A DNA stretch of 52,174 bases from Pedosphaera parvula Ellin514. GTDB taxonomy: Bacteria; Verrucomicrobiota; Verrucomicrobiia; Limisphaerales; Pedosphaeraceae. Both the position numbers and the translations under genes were made by a program. The stretch spans positions 1 to 52,174 of the forward strand of contig NZ_ABOX02000054.1 in the NCBI RefSeq assembly GCF_000172555.1, given 5' to 3'. The notes under the pieces are model-generated. The model was not told where the DNA came from and did not search any database. It was given only the letters and a program-made list of their open reading frames with translations. This document shows positions 18,066 through 26,335 of the stretch, one piece after another; the stretch's first letter is position 1, and each line of letters starts with the position of its first letter.

Positions 18066-20114
18066 CTACCAGATGACTGCCCGCAGTGCCAACGGACGCC
18101 ACATCGGCGCGTCTTCTTTGATGCCAAATGCATCATAGAACTCCTGCACATTCACATGCGGCCCGATTCCCCGAAACTGCCCCGGGCTATGCGGATCCAC
18201 CGTAATGAGCCGGCGCATTTCAGCTTCGCGGCAATTGATGCGCCAAATCTGTGACAGCGACAAAAAGAACCGTTGTTCCGGCGTGAAGCCATCGATCGTC
18301 TTCCGCTTCGAAGGGTCTTTTGCCAAAGCCTTCTGCAGCGCCTTGTAGGCAATTCTCGTCCCGCCCAAATCGGCAATATTTTCGCCCAGTGTCAACCTGC
18401 CATTGACATGCAAGCCCGGTAACACCTCGTAAGCATTGTATTGATCCACAACCTTCTGCGCGCGCGCCTCAAATGCCTTCGCGTCCGCCTCCGTCCACCA
18501 ATCGTTCAAATTACCCTGCCCATCGTATTTCCGTCCCTGATCATCGTAACCATGCGTAATCTCATGGCCGATCACCACACCGATTGCGCCATAGTTCACC
18601 GCATCATCCATCTCCACGTCAAAGAATGGCGGCTGCAAAATTCCCGCTGGAAAAACAATCTCATTCTGCGACGGATTGAAATACGCATTGACCGTCGGCG
18701 GCGTCATATGCCACTCCGTTTTGTCAACCGGCTTGCCCACGCGCACAAGTTGTCGCTTGGATTCAAATATCGTGGCTCGCTGAACGTTGCCGTAAAAATC
18801 ATCCGGTCGAATCTCCACTGAGGAGTAATCACGGAACTTGTCAGGATGTCCAATCTTCTGCGTGAACAGGTCGAATTTCGCCAGTGCCTTCGCCCGCGTG
18901 GCCTCGGTCATCCAATCCACCGTCTTCAAATCATCGCGAAAAACCTCTTTCAAATTTTCCACCAACTCCGCCATGCGCGCGCGGGCAGTCGACGGAAAAT
19001 GCTTTTCCACAAACAACTGTCCCAGTGCTTCCCCGATTTCACCATCGATGACTCTTCCAGCACGTTGCCAGCGTGGTTCCTGGGTCGGTTGTCCCCGCAA
19101 TACGGTGCCGTAGAAGGCGAAGGACTCATCTTCCGCCGCATGGTGCAACAACGGTGCCGCCGTGCGAATCAAATGCCATCGCAGATAAACCTTCCATTCA
19201 TCCAGCGAACGCTCCGTTACCAGCTTGTCTAATGCCGCAAAGAACTCCGGTTGTCCCACAATCAGGTCGGTCATCTTCTCCTGACCGGAATCTTTCAGAA
19301 AGGTTTTGAATTCCATGTCTGGATAATCCTTTGCCAGATCGGAAACCGTCACCTTGTGATAGTTGGCAATTGGATCACGCAAATCCACCCGTGATTTGCT
19401 CGCCTTTGCCATCGCCGTTTCCAGTTCCAGCACCGTCTTCGCGTGTCCCTTTGCTTCCTCCGGTTTTTCCCCAACCAGCCCGAACATCTTTGTCATATGC
19501 TCGACATACGCTTCACGCTGTTTGGCAAAACCTTCCGACAGGTAATAATCCCGGTCCGGCAAACCGAGCCCGCCTTGATGCAAATGAAATGCGTAAATGG
19601 AACTCTGCTTCGCGTCCGGCGATACCGAATCTCCGAAGAACGCCTCCACCCCCCGCTGATGAAAGTCAGCGAGCAATGGCGACAACTCTGCTTTTGATTT
19701 CAACTCTGCAATCTTCTTCAGATCAGGCTCCAATGGCCTGAAGCCCAGTTCCTCCAGTTGATTGGTATCCATCGCCGATTTGTAGAAATCACCCACCTTC
19801 TGCGCCGGAGAATTGTTTTGGTTGCTCGCCTTGGCGGTTGAATCCAGTATTTCGTGGAGCAACGCCCAATTCCTCTCCTGCAACTCAATGAAGCCACCCC
19901 AGCGCGATTTATCAGCCGGCACGGGATTTTCCTTCAACCAGGTTCCACAGGCATACTGATAAAAATTTGTCCCGGGATCGACCGAGCGATCCATGTATCC
20001 AGGTGAGAACCGGGGCACTTTCGGCTTCAAATCAGCCGCCTTCACCACGGTGTTGACGGTCAAAGCGACAGCGGCCATTGCCACGCATTGCATCAATGAA
20101 TAAAACTTGATCAT
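18066..20114 (-). CDS. M13 family (neprilysin/PepO-like) zinc metallopeptidase, exported
   Basis: 682 residues from ATG 20114, chosen because MIKFYSLMQCVAMAAVALTV begins a good signal peptide; the frame extends upstream to 20195 without one. The N-terminal M13 domain begins FSPGYMDRSVDPGTNFYQYACG. The catalytic motif VIGHEITHGYDDQG (HEXXH at 517-521) and the third zinc ligand in GENIADLGG (about 577-585) are intact. NAYFNPSQNEIVFPAGI and the C-terminal CREAEMRRLITVDPHSPGQFR also match, and the protein ends in Trp as is common in the family. It cleaves oligopeptides outside the cytoplasm. A decamer-array cluster lies 108-610 bp upstream in the same orientation. Confidence 0.95.
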   Translation of the reverse strand: MIKFYSLMQCVAMAAVALTVNTVVKAADLKPKVPRFSPGYMDRSVDPGTNFYQYACGTWLKENPVPADKSRWGGFIELQERNWALLHEILDSTAKASNQNNSPAQKVGDFYKSAMDTNQLEELGFRPLEPDLKKIAELKSKAELSPLLADFHQRGVEAFFGDSVSPDAKQSSIYAFHLHQGGLGLPDRDYYLSEGFAKQREAYVEHMTKMFGLVGEKPEEAKGHAKTVLELETAMAKASKSRVDLRDPIANYHKVTVSDLAKDYPDMEFKTFLKDSGQEKMTDLIVGQPEFFAALDKLVTERSLDEWKVYLRWHLIRTAAPLLHHAAEDESFAFYGTVLRGQPTQEPRWQRAGRVIDGEIGEALGQLFVEKHFPSTARARMAELVENLKEVFRDDLKTVDWMTEATRAKALAKFDLFTQKIGHPDKFRDYSSVEIRPDDFYGNVQRATIFESKRQLVRVGKPVDKTEWHMTPPTVNAYFNPSQNEIVFPAGILQPPFFDVEMDDAVNYGAIGVVIGHEITHGYDDQGRKYDGQGNLNDWWTEADAKAFEARAQKVVDQYNAYEVLPGLHVNGRLTLGENIADLGGTRIAYKALQKALAKDPSKRKTIDGFTPEQRFFLSLSQIWRINCREAEMRRLITVDPHSPGQFRGIGPHVNVQEFYDAFGIKEDAPMWRPLALRAVIW

Positions 20115-20228
20115 GTTAAATTTGTAATGTTCCGTCTTATTGGAATCCGAACTGAACTGCAACGGTCTCATATTGTCGCAAAAACGCAAATCCAACTCTT
20201 TTTCTCATCCGGCTCAAGCCTTCCGCGT

Positions 20229-20323
20229 CGATCGGTATCCGCCAGAAATTTTTTTTTAACCGACCGTTACCGACCATTGGCGTCTATTACCGACCGTTAC
20301 CGACCGAACCCCTATACACGTAT
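20229..20323 (-). repeat. Decamer array C2
   Basis: Read on the minus strand: leader ATACGTGTAT...GGTTCGG, units TCGGTAACGG, TCGGTAATAG, ACGCCAATGG, TCGGTAACGG, TCGGTTAAAA, then an A run and the tail TTTCTGGCGGATACCGATCG. The same leader, unit count, position of the GCCAAT unit and tail occur in C1 at 9.7 kb. It ends 114 bp before the peptidase start. Confidence 0.9.
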
Positions 20324-20380
20324 GAATCCTAGAACGGAACTCCAAACGGACTCTTTTCTGCTTCTTCCAAAAGCCGAATG

Positions 20381-20450
20381 TTCGAAACTGAAAGCCCTTT
20401 TTCATATTTTTTAACCCGAGTTAGTGCGAGTTAAGCCGAGATAGCGCGAC
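20381..20450 (-). repeat. Decamer array A2
   Basis: On the + strand the units are TTAACCCGAG, TTAGTGCGAG, TTAAGCCGAG, ATAGCGCGAC (20411-20450). On the minus strand they end in GGTTAAAAAATATGAAAA and a tail with CTTTCAGTTTCGA. This is the partner of A1 at 9.25 kb. Confidence 0.85.
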
Positions 20451-20589
20451 TTCCCCATCATCGGTTCCCTCCAAACGGTGATGGGCTGACTCCCAACACC
20501 GGTCACACGCGTCGTCCAACGCACAGCGGAACAAATGCCAACCCGATAAGCTGCTACTTTCGTTTTCATTACGCTGACAATTCGGCATG

Positions 20590-20730
20590 CAAAATATTTT
20601 TTTAACCTTCCGATACCTTCCGATACCTTCCGATACCTTCCGATACCTTCCGATACCTTCCGATACCTTCCGATACCTTCCGATACCTTCCGATACCTTC
20701 CGATACCTTCCGAACTCATGCACACGTATT
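20590..20730 (-). repeat. Decamer array D2: ten perfect copies of GAAGGTATCG
   Basis: The + strand block CGATACCTTC is repeated ten times without a mismatch at 20611-20710. On the minus strand it is preceded by a leader (ATACGTGTGCATGAGTTCGG) and followed by GGTTAAAAAAATATT. Long frames across it translate as a 10-residue repeat containing RYRKVSEGIG only because three units make 30 bp. The perfect copies imply recent expansion or homogenisation. Confidence 0.95.
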
Positions 20731-21216
20731 GGCTGAAACCGCCCCTTCAACAGACCGCTGATGACAGCCAATGAATTTTTTGTCGGCTCAAAAATGCTTA
20801 TTGGAAGCTCTTGGAGCAAAACCTGCCCAATCTCAGTAGCTAAAAGTCCTTTGAACATGCACCTCGAATGTATGGTAAAAGTCGAAAATGCGTCAACAGA
20901 AAAAACCATACACATGAAGGTATAAGACTGCCTTGTTCCGCATTGGCCGCCGCTTCCACTTCAACTGGTTCTAATGCTGGTCAACACTATTTCGCCACCC
21001 GTCCATCCCTCGAACCGATCCCCAAGCCCATTTGGAATGCCAGGAACGGAAAATGCCCTGCCTTCGGACCGCGCCTGGTGCCCGCGTCGAAACGTCCCGT
21101 CTGGAAGGACCTCAGACGCGGAAATGCAAACCACTTCGGCGCGCCCATCCGCTCAAGTGTCCGCCATCCAATTCCACCGACTTGCACGTTTTCCCAAACC
21201 CAATTCTTACGTGCCC
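20731..21216. other. Intergenic stretch without a recognisable gene
   Basis: Several overlapping frames exist on both strands, but none shows family motifs or consistent coding character. It lies between the 3' end of the NHL gene and array D2. I see no terminator hairpin with a T run. Confidence 0.5.
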
Positions 21217-21233
21217 TTACCTTCCAGCCCGAA

Positions 21234-22313
21234 TCACCCGCACCCGATTGTTCTCGGTATCACCAATAAAATACGCCCATCCTTGTCCGCAAAAACTCCG
21301 TGTGGCCTCGCCAGTTGGCATTTCCCTAACTCACCCTCCGGCCCATCACCCCGCAGTCCCGTGCCCGTCACCAGGAAAATCTTTCCGCTCTTTGCCTCAA
21401 TCATCCGTATTGCATGATTCTCAGTATCCGCCACAAAGACATTCCCATTCGACGCCACGCTCAATCCCTTCGGCCCTTTGAAAGTGGCCGCCTTCGCCGG
21501 GCCGCCATTACCCGTAAATCCATTTTTTCCAGTTCCCGCGACGTGAAAAATCCTCCCTTTCTCCATATCGATTTTATAAACCGCGTTGCCTTCCCTCAAA
21601 GCCACCCAAAGATTTCCATCCGGCCCAAAATCCAAGGCTCTCGGTCCATTCAACGGAGCATTTCCAATCGCCGTCCCATCCGGCGTCGGTTTCCTTTCAC
21701 CCGTTCCGCAAAAGGTCGAGATCATCCCGCTCTTCATATCTACTTTGCGGATGCGATGATTCCTCACGTCGCAAATATATAAATTCCCAGCCTTGTCGAA
21801 CCCGATGCTATGCGGCTCGTTCATCTGTGCTTTAGTCGCTGGTCCGCCATCGCCGGAAAATCCCGCCGTCCCATTTCCGGCGATTGTCGTCACGATCCCT
21901 GTCTTCGCATCGCACTTCCTCACCGTGTGGCTCAGTCGCTCCACCCAAAATAGATTTTCAGCCTGGTCCAGCCGCACTTCGTAAGGCTCGTTCAGCTTCG
22001 CCGCTGTGGCTGGCCCTCCATCACCACTCCAACCGTGTTCGCCCGTTCCCGCCACGGTGCTGATGTTGCCATCCGCTGTCACCTTGCGGATGCGATGATT
22101 CTCCGTGTCGCAAATATAGAGCGAACCATCACTGCCGCGCACAATTCCAGTCGGGCCATTCAACTCCGCACCCTTGGCTGCCGCGCCATCGCCCGAAAAT
22201 CCCTTTTTCCCATTCCCTGCAAAATTACTGATGCTTCCGGCCTTTTCTGATGCGCAGAGCAGGGTGGTGGACAACGAAAGGAGCAAGGCTATTTTTTTCA
22301 ATTTGGCAGGCAT
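21234..22313 (-). CDS. Secreted NHL-repeat beta-propeller protein, last blade frameshifted
   Basis: 359 residues as read, with a signal peptide (KKIALLLSLSTTLLCASEKAG). Repeats of the pattern FAGNGKKGFSGDGAAAKGAELN...PTGIVRGSDGSLYICDTENHRIRK recur about six times: each blade has GDGGPATKA, NEP or NGP, and 'D..NHRIR'. As read the frame ends VIPRTIGCG. The alternate frame from about 21270 gives YFIGDTENNRVRVIRAGR and a stop at 21217, exactly the expected final blade, so one base seems to be missing. NHL propellers bind ligands or partners; no enzyme motif is present. The gene is monocistronic and divergent from the permease gene. Confidence 0.85.
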   Translation of the reverse strand: MPAKLKKIALLLSLSTTLLCASEKAGSISNFAGNGKKGFSGDGAAAKGAELNGPTGIVRGSDGSLYICDTENHRIRKVTADGNISTVAGTGEHGWSGDGGPATAAKLNEPYEVRLDQAENLFWVERLSHTVRKCDAKTGIVTTIAGNGTAGFSGDGGPATKAQMNEPHSIGFDKAGNLYICDVRNHRIRKVDMKSGMISTFCGTGERKPTPDGTAIGNAPLNGPRALDFGPDGNLWVALREGNAVYKIDMEKGRIFHVAGTGKNGFTGNGGPAKAATFKGPKGLSVASNGNVFVADTENHAIRMIEAKSGKIFLVTGTGLRGDGPEGELGKCQLARPHGVFADKDGRILLVIPRTIGCG

Positions 22314-22468
22314 GCTGAAAAGGACGTTACTATGCCGTCCACGGTTACTTCAATAAGCGACCAACTATAATCCTGAGACTTTTTCAAATGTTCTCCCGAT
22401 TTTTCTACCCCAAGGCCATCCTCCATGTTAATCTGTCGGAAGTCTTGGAAGGGATACTCAAGGATTAA

Positions 22469-24223
22469 ATGACCTTTCTACCCATAGTGGAACGTGAATT
22501 GCGCGTGGTTGCACGGCGACCTGGCACTTATCGCAAACGTGCTTTGGTAGCGGCATTTCTCGCGGTGATTGTATTGGCTGAAATTTTGTTGCTTCCCTTT
22601 GTCACCACGTCTGTCTCATTGGGAAGAGCGCTCTATATTATAGTCTCCTGCCTGGCGCTGGTGCTCTGCGCGCTCTCAGGTATTTGGAGTACCGCGGATT
22701 CATTGAGTGGAGAGAAACGCGAAGGCACTCTCGGATTGCTCTTTCTTACCGACCTCAATGGCTATGATGTCGTGCTTGGAAAACTGGCTGCCGCTCTCCT
22801 GGCCTCAATTTACAGCCTCCTCGCCATTCTGCCGATTCTCTCCTGGTCACTTCTGCTCGGCGGTATGACGATGGGCGAAATCTGGCGCATGGGATTTGCC
22901 CTGGTGAATGTTCTTTTCTTTTCGCTGGCTGTTGGTGTTTGGGTTTCTTCCCGCAGCCACTCTGTCAGTTCAGCCATGGGTGGCACCTTCTTTTTGGTAA
23001 TGTTGTTTTTGCTGGCACCCGTCCCGTTCAAAGCCAGTCACTTCGCTCCGCTCAGCCCGGCATATGCTTTTTTTGCCGCCCCCATTTTCAGCTACGCGGC
23101 CCATCCGTTTTATTATTGGGAATCCTTGTTGCTGACCCAGGCCTTTATCGCGTGCTTTCTCGCCGATGCCTCGAGGACGATTAAACTTTTTCGCGAGGGT
23201 GAGCTCTTCGGCTCGGCTTCTACTTCGCCTAAAGCAACCTCGTCCGCCTCGGTCTCGAATCCCAAATACTCTGAGCAACGGGCAAAAATTCGTGCCCTCC
23301 TGCTCGACCACAATCCCATCTCATGGCTTGCAAGTCACAATATCAGCACGCCGCGCCTGGTCTGGTTACTGGTCTTTTTTGCAGGATTGATTATCGCCTT
23401 AATCTTCGCCTTCCCGTTGTTTTATAGTCTCCTTACAAAGCCTCAGCTCATGACGACGGCTCAAAGCAATACCTATACTGTCCGAATCACACCGATCCAA
23501 ACATTCATGTCGTTCATGGCAGGGTTTGGATTCGTGGGTTTGCTCATCCTCATCAACGCCGCCGTAAAAGTGCTCGTCGCTTCACAAGCCTGTCGTTGCC
23601 ATGCCGAGGCTCGTCGCAACAGTACTTTGGAAATCCTCTTAACCACCCCCATAAAAGTGCAGGACATCCTTCAAGGTCAGGTTCTTGCTCTCAAGCGGAC
23701 TTTTCTTAAACCAATCCTGGTGCTTCTCGCTTTTGAAGTGACCGGTGTCTATGCCGCGCTTTACCAGGCTTTTGGCCAGGCGGCCACCGGGGAGCTCGGG
23801 CATCGCTTTGGCGACACTGTGTTGTTCGTGGAGGCAGCGTTCATTCTCTTCTTCCTGCTCGATTTTCAAGGGGTCACCTGGGCTGGGATTTGGTTCGGGC
23901 TCTGCTCCAAAAATGAAAGCCAGGCCACCTTTAAAACAACTTTTTATGTCATCGTCGGCCCCATGCTGCTGCTCGTCCTGTATTTCATCGGCGCCGCCTT
24001 GTTCCTTGCCTGGCCAGTGGTCAGCTTCGTCCGGGCCCGCTTGAAGTTGCAGGAACATTTTCGCTACCTCGCTGGCCAGCGTTTGACCTCGGGTGCCGAA
24101 ACCTCCCTTTGGCTGCCCTTGCAAATTCCTGAAGCTCCCGAAGAGCCGTCCGCCAATCCACCGCCGCATTCGCCGTTCCCAAACTCTACCATGACTGGAG
24201 CAGAGAAGGCATCGTTTCATTAG
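22469..24223 (+). CDS. ABC-2 type transporter permease
   Basis: 584 residues from ATG 22469, with about a dozen hydrophobic segments in two halves separated by a charged, Ser-rich loop at about 250-285. The N-terminus (MTFLPIVERELRVVARRPGTYRKR) and TADSLSGEKREGTLGLLFLTDL, followed by VVLGKL, are typical of ABC-2 membrane subunits, where this cytoplasmic stretch contacts the ATPase. A second similar segment is CRCHAEARRNSTLEILLTTPI. No ATP-binding subunit is encoded next to it in this window, so its partner must be elsewhere. The substrate is unknown. The C-terminal tail is Pro-rich and poorly conserved in appearance. Confidence 0.85.
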   Translation: MTFLPIVERELRVVARRPGTYRKRALVAAFLAVIVLAEILLLPFVTTSVSLGRALYIIVSCLALVLCALSGIWSTADSLSGEKREGTLGLLFLTDLNGYDVVLGKLAAALLASIYSLLAILPILSWSLLLGGMTMGEIWRMGFALVNVLFFSLAVGVWVSSRSHSVSSAMGGTFFLVMLFLLAPVPFKASHFAPLSPAYAFFAAPIFSYAAHPFYYWESLLLTQAFIACFLADASRTIKLFREGELFGSASTSPKATSSASVSNPKYSEQRAKIRALLLDHNPISWLASHNISTPRLVWLLVFFAGLIIALIFAFPLFYSLLTKPQLMTTAQSNTYTVRITPIQTFMSFMAGFGFVGLLILINAAVKVLVASQACRCHAEARRNSTLEILLTTPIKVQDILQGQVLALKRTFLKPILVLLAFEVTGVYAALYQAFGQAATGELGHRFGDTVLFVEAAFILFFLLDFQGVTWAGIWFGLCSKNESQATFKTTFYVIVGPMLLLVLYFIGAALFLAWPVVSFVRARLKLQEHFRYLAGQRLTSGAETSLWLPLQIPEAPEEPSANPPPHSPFPNSTMTGAEKASFH

Positions 24224-24530
24224 CCACGCAGCCAAACATCAGGTCGGTTTGCACCCTGTCACTGCTTTTCCCAGCCATCACCGCAAGACTTCTCTCCAAT
24301 TCCGGTTCAAGTGTGTTTCACCTCTTCTTAATCCGTGTTGGTCCGTGTCAATCCGTGGTGAAATTGCATTCTGGTTTGGCTTGGTCACACGGCTCATCAA
24401 CCCGGCGTGATAAAAAAACTTAATGGATTTCTGCAATTCTGCAGTGACTCCACCAGACTCCACTGCTAAATAAGCAGCTCAAAAGCTCGTGGGACAGCCA
24501 GGCATTGGCACATAAAAATACTTTTAAACT
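24224..24530. other. Intergenic region between permease and isomerase-like gene
   Basis: About 300 bp. It holds decamer array F1 at 24331-24366 and otherwise no recognised signal. The 30 bases before the downstream start are AT-rich (CATAAAAATACTTTTAAAC), a plausible promoter region without clear boxes. Confidence 0.6.
24331..24366 (+). repeat. Decamer array F1 (unit ATCCGTGTTG)
   Basis: Three units ATCCGTGTTG, GTCCGTGTCA, ATCCGTGGTG, then AAAT. It resembles 'ATCCGTGT..ATCTGTGGTTAAA' sequences that I recall seeing between genes in many bacteria. Period and + strand closing motif agree with the other arrays. It lies about 170 bp upstream of the isomerase-like gene. Confidence 0.7.
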
Positions 24531-24536
24531 TTGATT

Positions 24537-26168
24537 ATGAAATCGATCAGACGGTTGAGCCCGAGGCACGCTTACCTCATGGCTAGTGGCGACCTTCGCC
24601 TCACTGCCAATCAGCAATGCTGGTCTGCGCAGGCTAACATGGAAGCCAGCCTTACCCGTGCATTGAAAGCCGAAGGCTGGACGGTCATGCGTGCCCACCC
24701 GTATGACCGTGCAAAAAAGCACGGCTTTATCGACTCTCAAAAAATGGGAATGGAAGTATTTCGCAAGCTGGACCCAAATGCTCCCTTAATCGTTGCCGAG
24801 AGCGTCTGGCAGTACAGCCATCATTTGCTGCACGGTCTCCTGACTCATCAAGGACCCATCCTCACGGTTGCCAATTGGAGCGGCACCTGGCCCGGTCTGG
24901 TCGGCCTGCTCAATCTCAACGGGTCCATGACCAAAGCCGGCATTCGCTACAGCAGTTTGTGGAGCGAGGATTTTACCGACGATTATTTCAAGAACGGCCT
25001 TCGCGAATGGCTCAAGACAGGCAGCATTACCCACGACCAAAGCCATGTGCGCGACTTGGAACACGTCAAACTTCCCGCTGCTGATGAACGCCTCGGACGC
25101 CGTATGGGCCGCGAATTCAAGGCGCAAAAAGCCATCATGGGCGTGTTCGATGAAGGCTGCATGGGCATGTTCAATGCAATCGTCCCCGACGAACTGCTGC
25201 ATCCCACCGGTCTCTTCAAGGAACGACTCAGCCAATCCTCCCTGTATGCTGCCATGCAACAAGTCGCGGACGCAGAAGCCCGCGAAGTGGTGCGCTGGTA
25301 TTTGAAGAAGGGAGTGAAATTCCACTGGGGCAGGGATGAGGCCACTGAACTCACCGAATCGCAAACCCTCCAACAGTGCAAAATGTATATTGCCGCCGTT
25401 CGCCTCGCCGATGAGTTCGGCTGCTCCACCATCGGCATACAATATCAGCAAGGTCTCAAAGACCTTACCCCCGCCAGCGACCTCGTGGAAGGCACGCTCA
25501 ACAGTGTGGAACGTCCCCCGGTAAAATGTCCTCGCACCGGCCGACTCCTCTTCGCCCGCGAAGCCTTGCCCCACTTCAACGAAGTCGATGAATGCGCCGG
25601 TCTCGATGGCCTCGTCACCTACCGACTCTGGCGCGAACTCGGTCTTCCGCCTGAAAACACGTTGCACGATTTGCGCTGGGGCCAGCACTTCACTGGTGAA
25701 GGTATCAACGACTATGTTTGGGTGCTCTTAATTTCCGGTGCGGCGCCGCCCGCGCATTTTGTTGGCGGATGGAAAGGAAGTTCCAGCGAACGCCAGCCGC
25801 CCATGTACTTCCGCCTGGGTGGTGGCAGTCTCAAAGGTGTCAGCAAACCAGGCAAAATCGTCTGGAGCCGCATCTTCGTCATGGATGGCAAACTCCATTG
25901 CGACCTCGGCGTCGCCAGCGTTGTCGAACTGCCCGAGGAGGAAACCGCCCGCCGCTGGCGCGAAACCACCCCGCAATGGCCCATCATGCACGCCGTGTTC
26001 GATGGCATCACCCGCGACCAGATGATGGCCCGTCACAAATCAAATCACATCCAGGTCGTCTACGCTCCCAGCGAGAAGCAAGCCCATCGCGCCTGCCGCA
26101 TCAAAGCCGCCATGCTCGCCGAAATAGGTCTCCAAATCCATTTCTGCGGCAATGTAAATTTGGCATGA
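24537..26168 (+). CDS. L-fucose/L-arabinose isomerase-fold protein (fucose isomerase-like)
   Basis: 543 residues from ATG 24537 (TTG 24531 is a weaker option). No signal peptide, so cytoplasmic. [59 protein letters not shown] and [11 protein letters not shown] match proteins that I recall being annotated as fucose isomerase-like in Planctomycetota and Verrucomicrobiota. In characterised relatives a metal-dependent aldose-ketose isomerisation is catalysed by two acidic residues and a His; candidates here include [16 protein letters not shown] and the later HFVGGW region, but I cannot assign them. The actual substrate is uncertain. It stands alone, downstream of array F1. Confidence 0.65.
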   Translation: MKSIRRLSPRHAYLMASGDLRLTANQQCWSAQANMEASLTRALKAEGWTVMRAHPYDRAKKHGFIDSQKMGMEVFRKLDPNAPLIVAESVWQYSHHLLHGLLTHQGPILTVANWSGTWPGLVGLLNLNGSMTKAGIRYSSLWSEDFTDDYFKNGLREWLKTGSITHDQSHVRDLEHVKLPAADERLGRRMGREFKAQKAIMGVFDEGCMGMFNAIVPDELLHPTGLFKERLSQSSLYAAMQQVADAEAREVVRWYLKKGVKFHWGRDEATELTESQTLQQCKMYIAAVRLADEFGCSTIGIQYQQGLKDLTPASDLVEGTLNSVERPPVKCPRTGRLLFAREALPHFNEVDECAGLDGLVTYRLWRELGLPPENTLHDLRWGQHFTGEGINDYVWVLLISGAAPPAHFVGGWKGSSSERQPPMYFRLGGGSLKGVSKPGKIVWSRIFVMDGKLHCDLGVASVVELPEEETARRWRETTPQWPIMHAVFDGITRDQMMARHKSNHIQVVYAPSEKQAHRACRIKAAMLAEIGLQIHFCGNVNLA

Positions 26169-26335
26169 CAATTTCCCGACAGAAATCCTTGGAAATTATT
26201 TGAGTTCAACGGCACCTCCCAATAACAGGGCAGGGCAGTGGACGACAAGCCAGGCAAGTCAGGTTTTATTTCTGAAGAGAGCAGGGATAGAAGTTGCTTT
26301 TAAAATCTCTGTTTACCTGGTGCGGCAAACCTTGC

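Noticed and set aside
20421-20915. Frames of 104 and 164 codons with a 10-residue protein repeat (RYRKVSEGIG)
   Set aside because: They are translations of the perfect 10-bp DNA repeat; three units make 30 bp, so any frame stays open. No conserved protein sequence flanks it.
20868-21269. 133-codon + strand frame before the NHL gene end
   Set aside because: Basic, Pro-rich composition typical of an antisense shadow; it overlaps the true end of the NHL gene.
24786-25688. 300-codon minus-strand frame opposite the isomerase-like gene
   Set aside because: It is antisense to a gene with recognisable family sequence; long antisense frames are common in GC-rich coding DNA.
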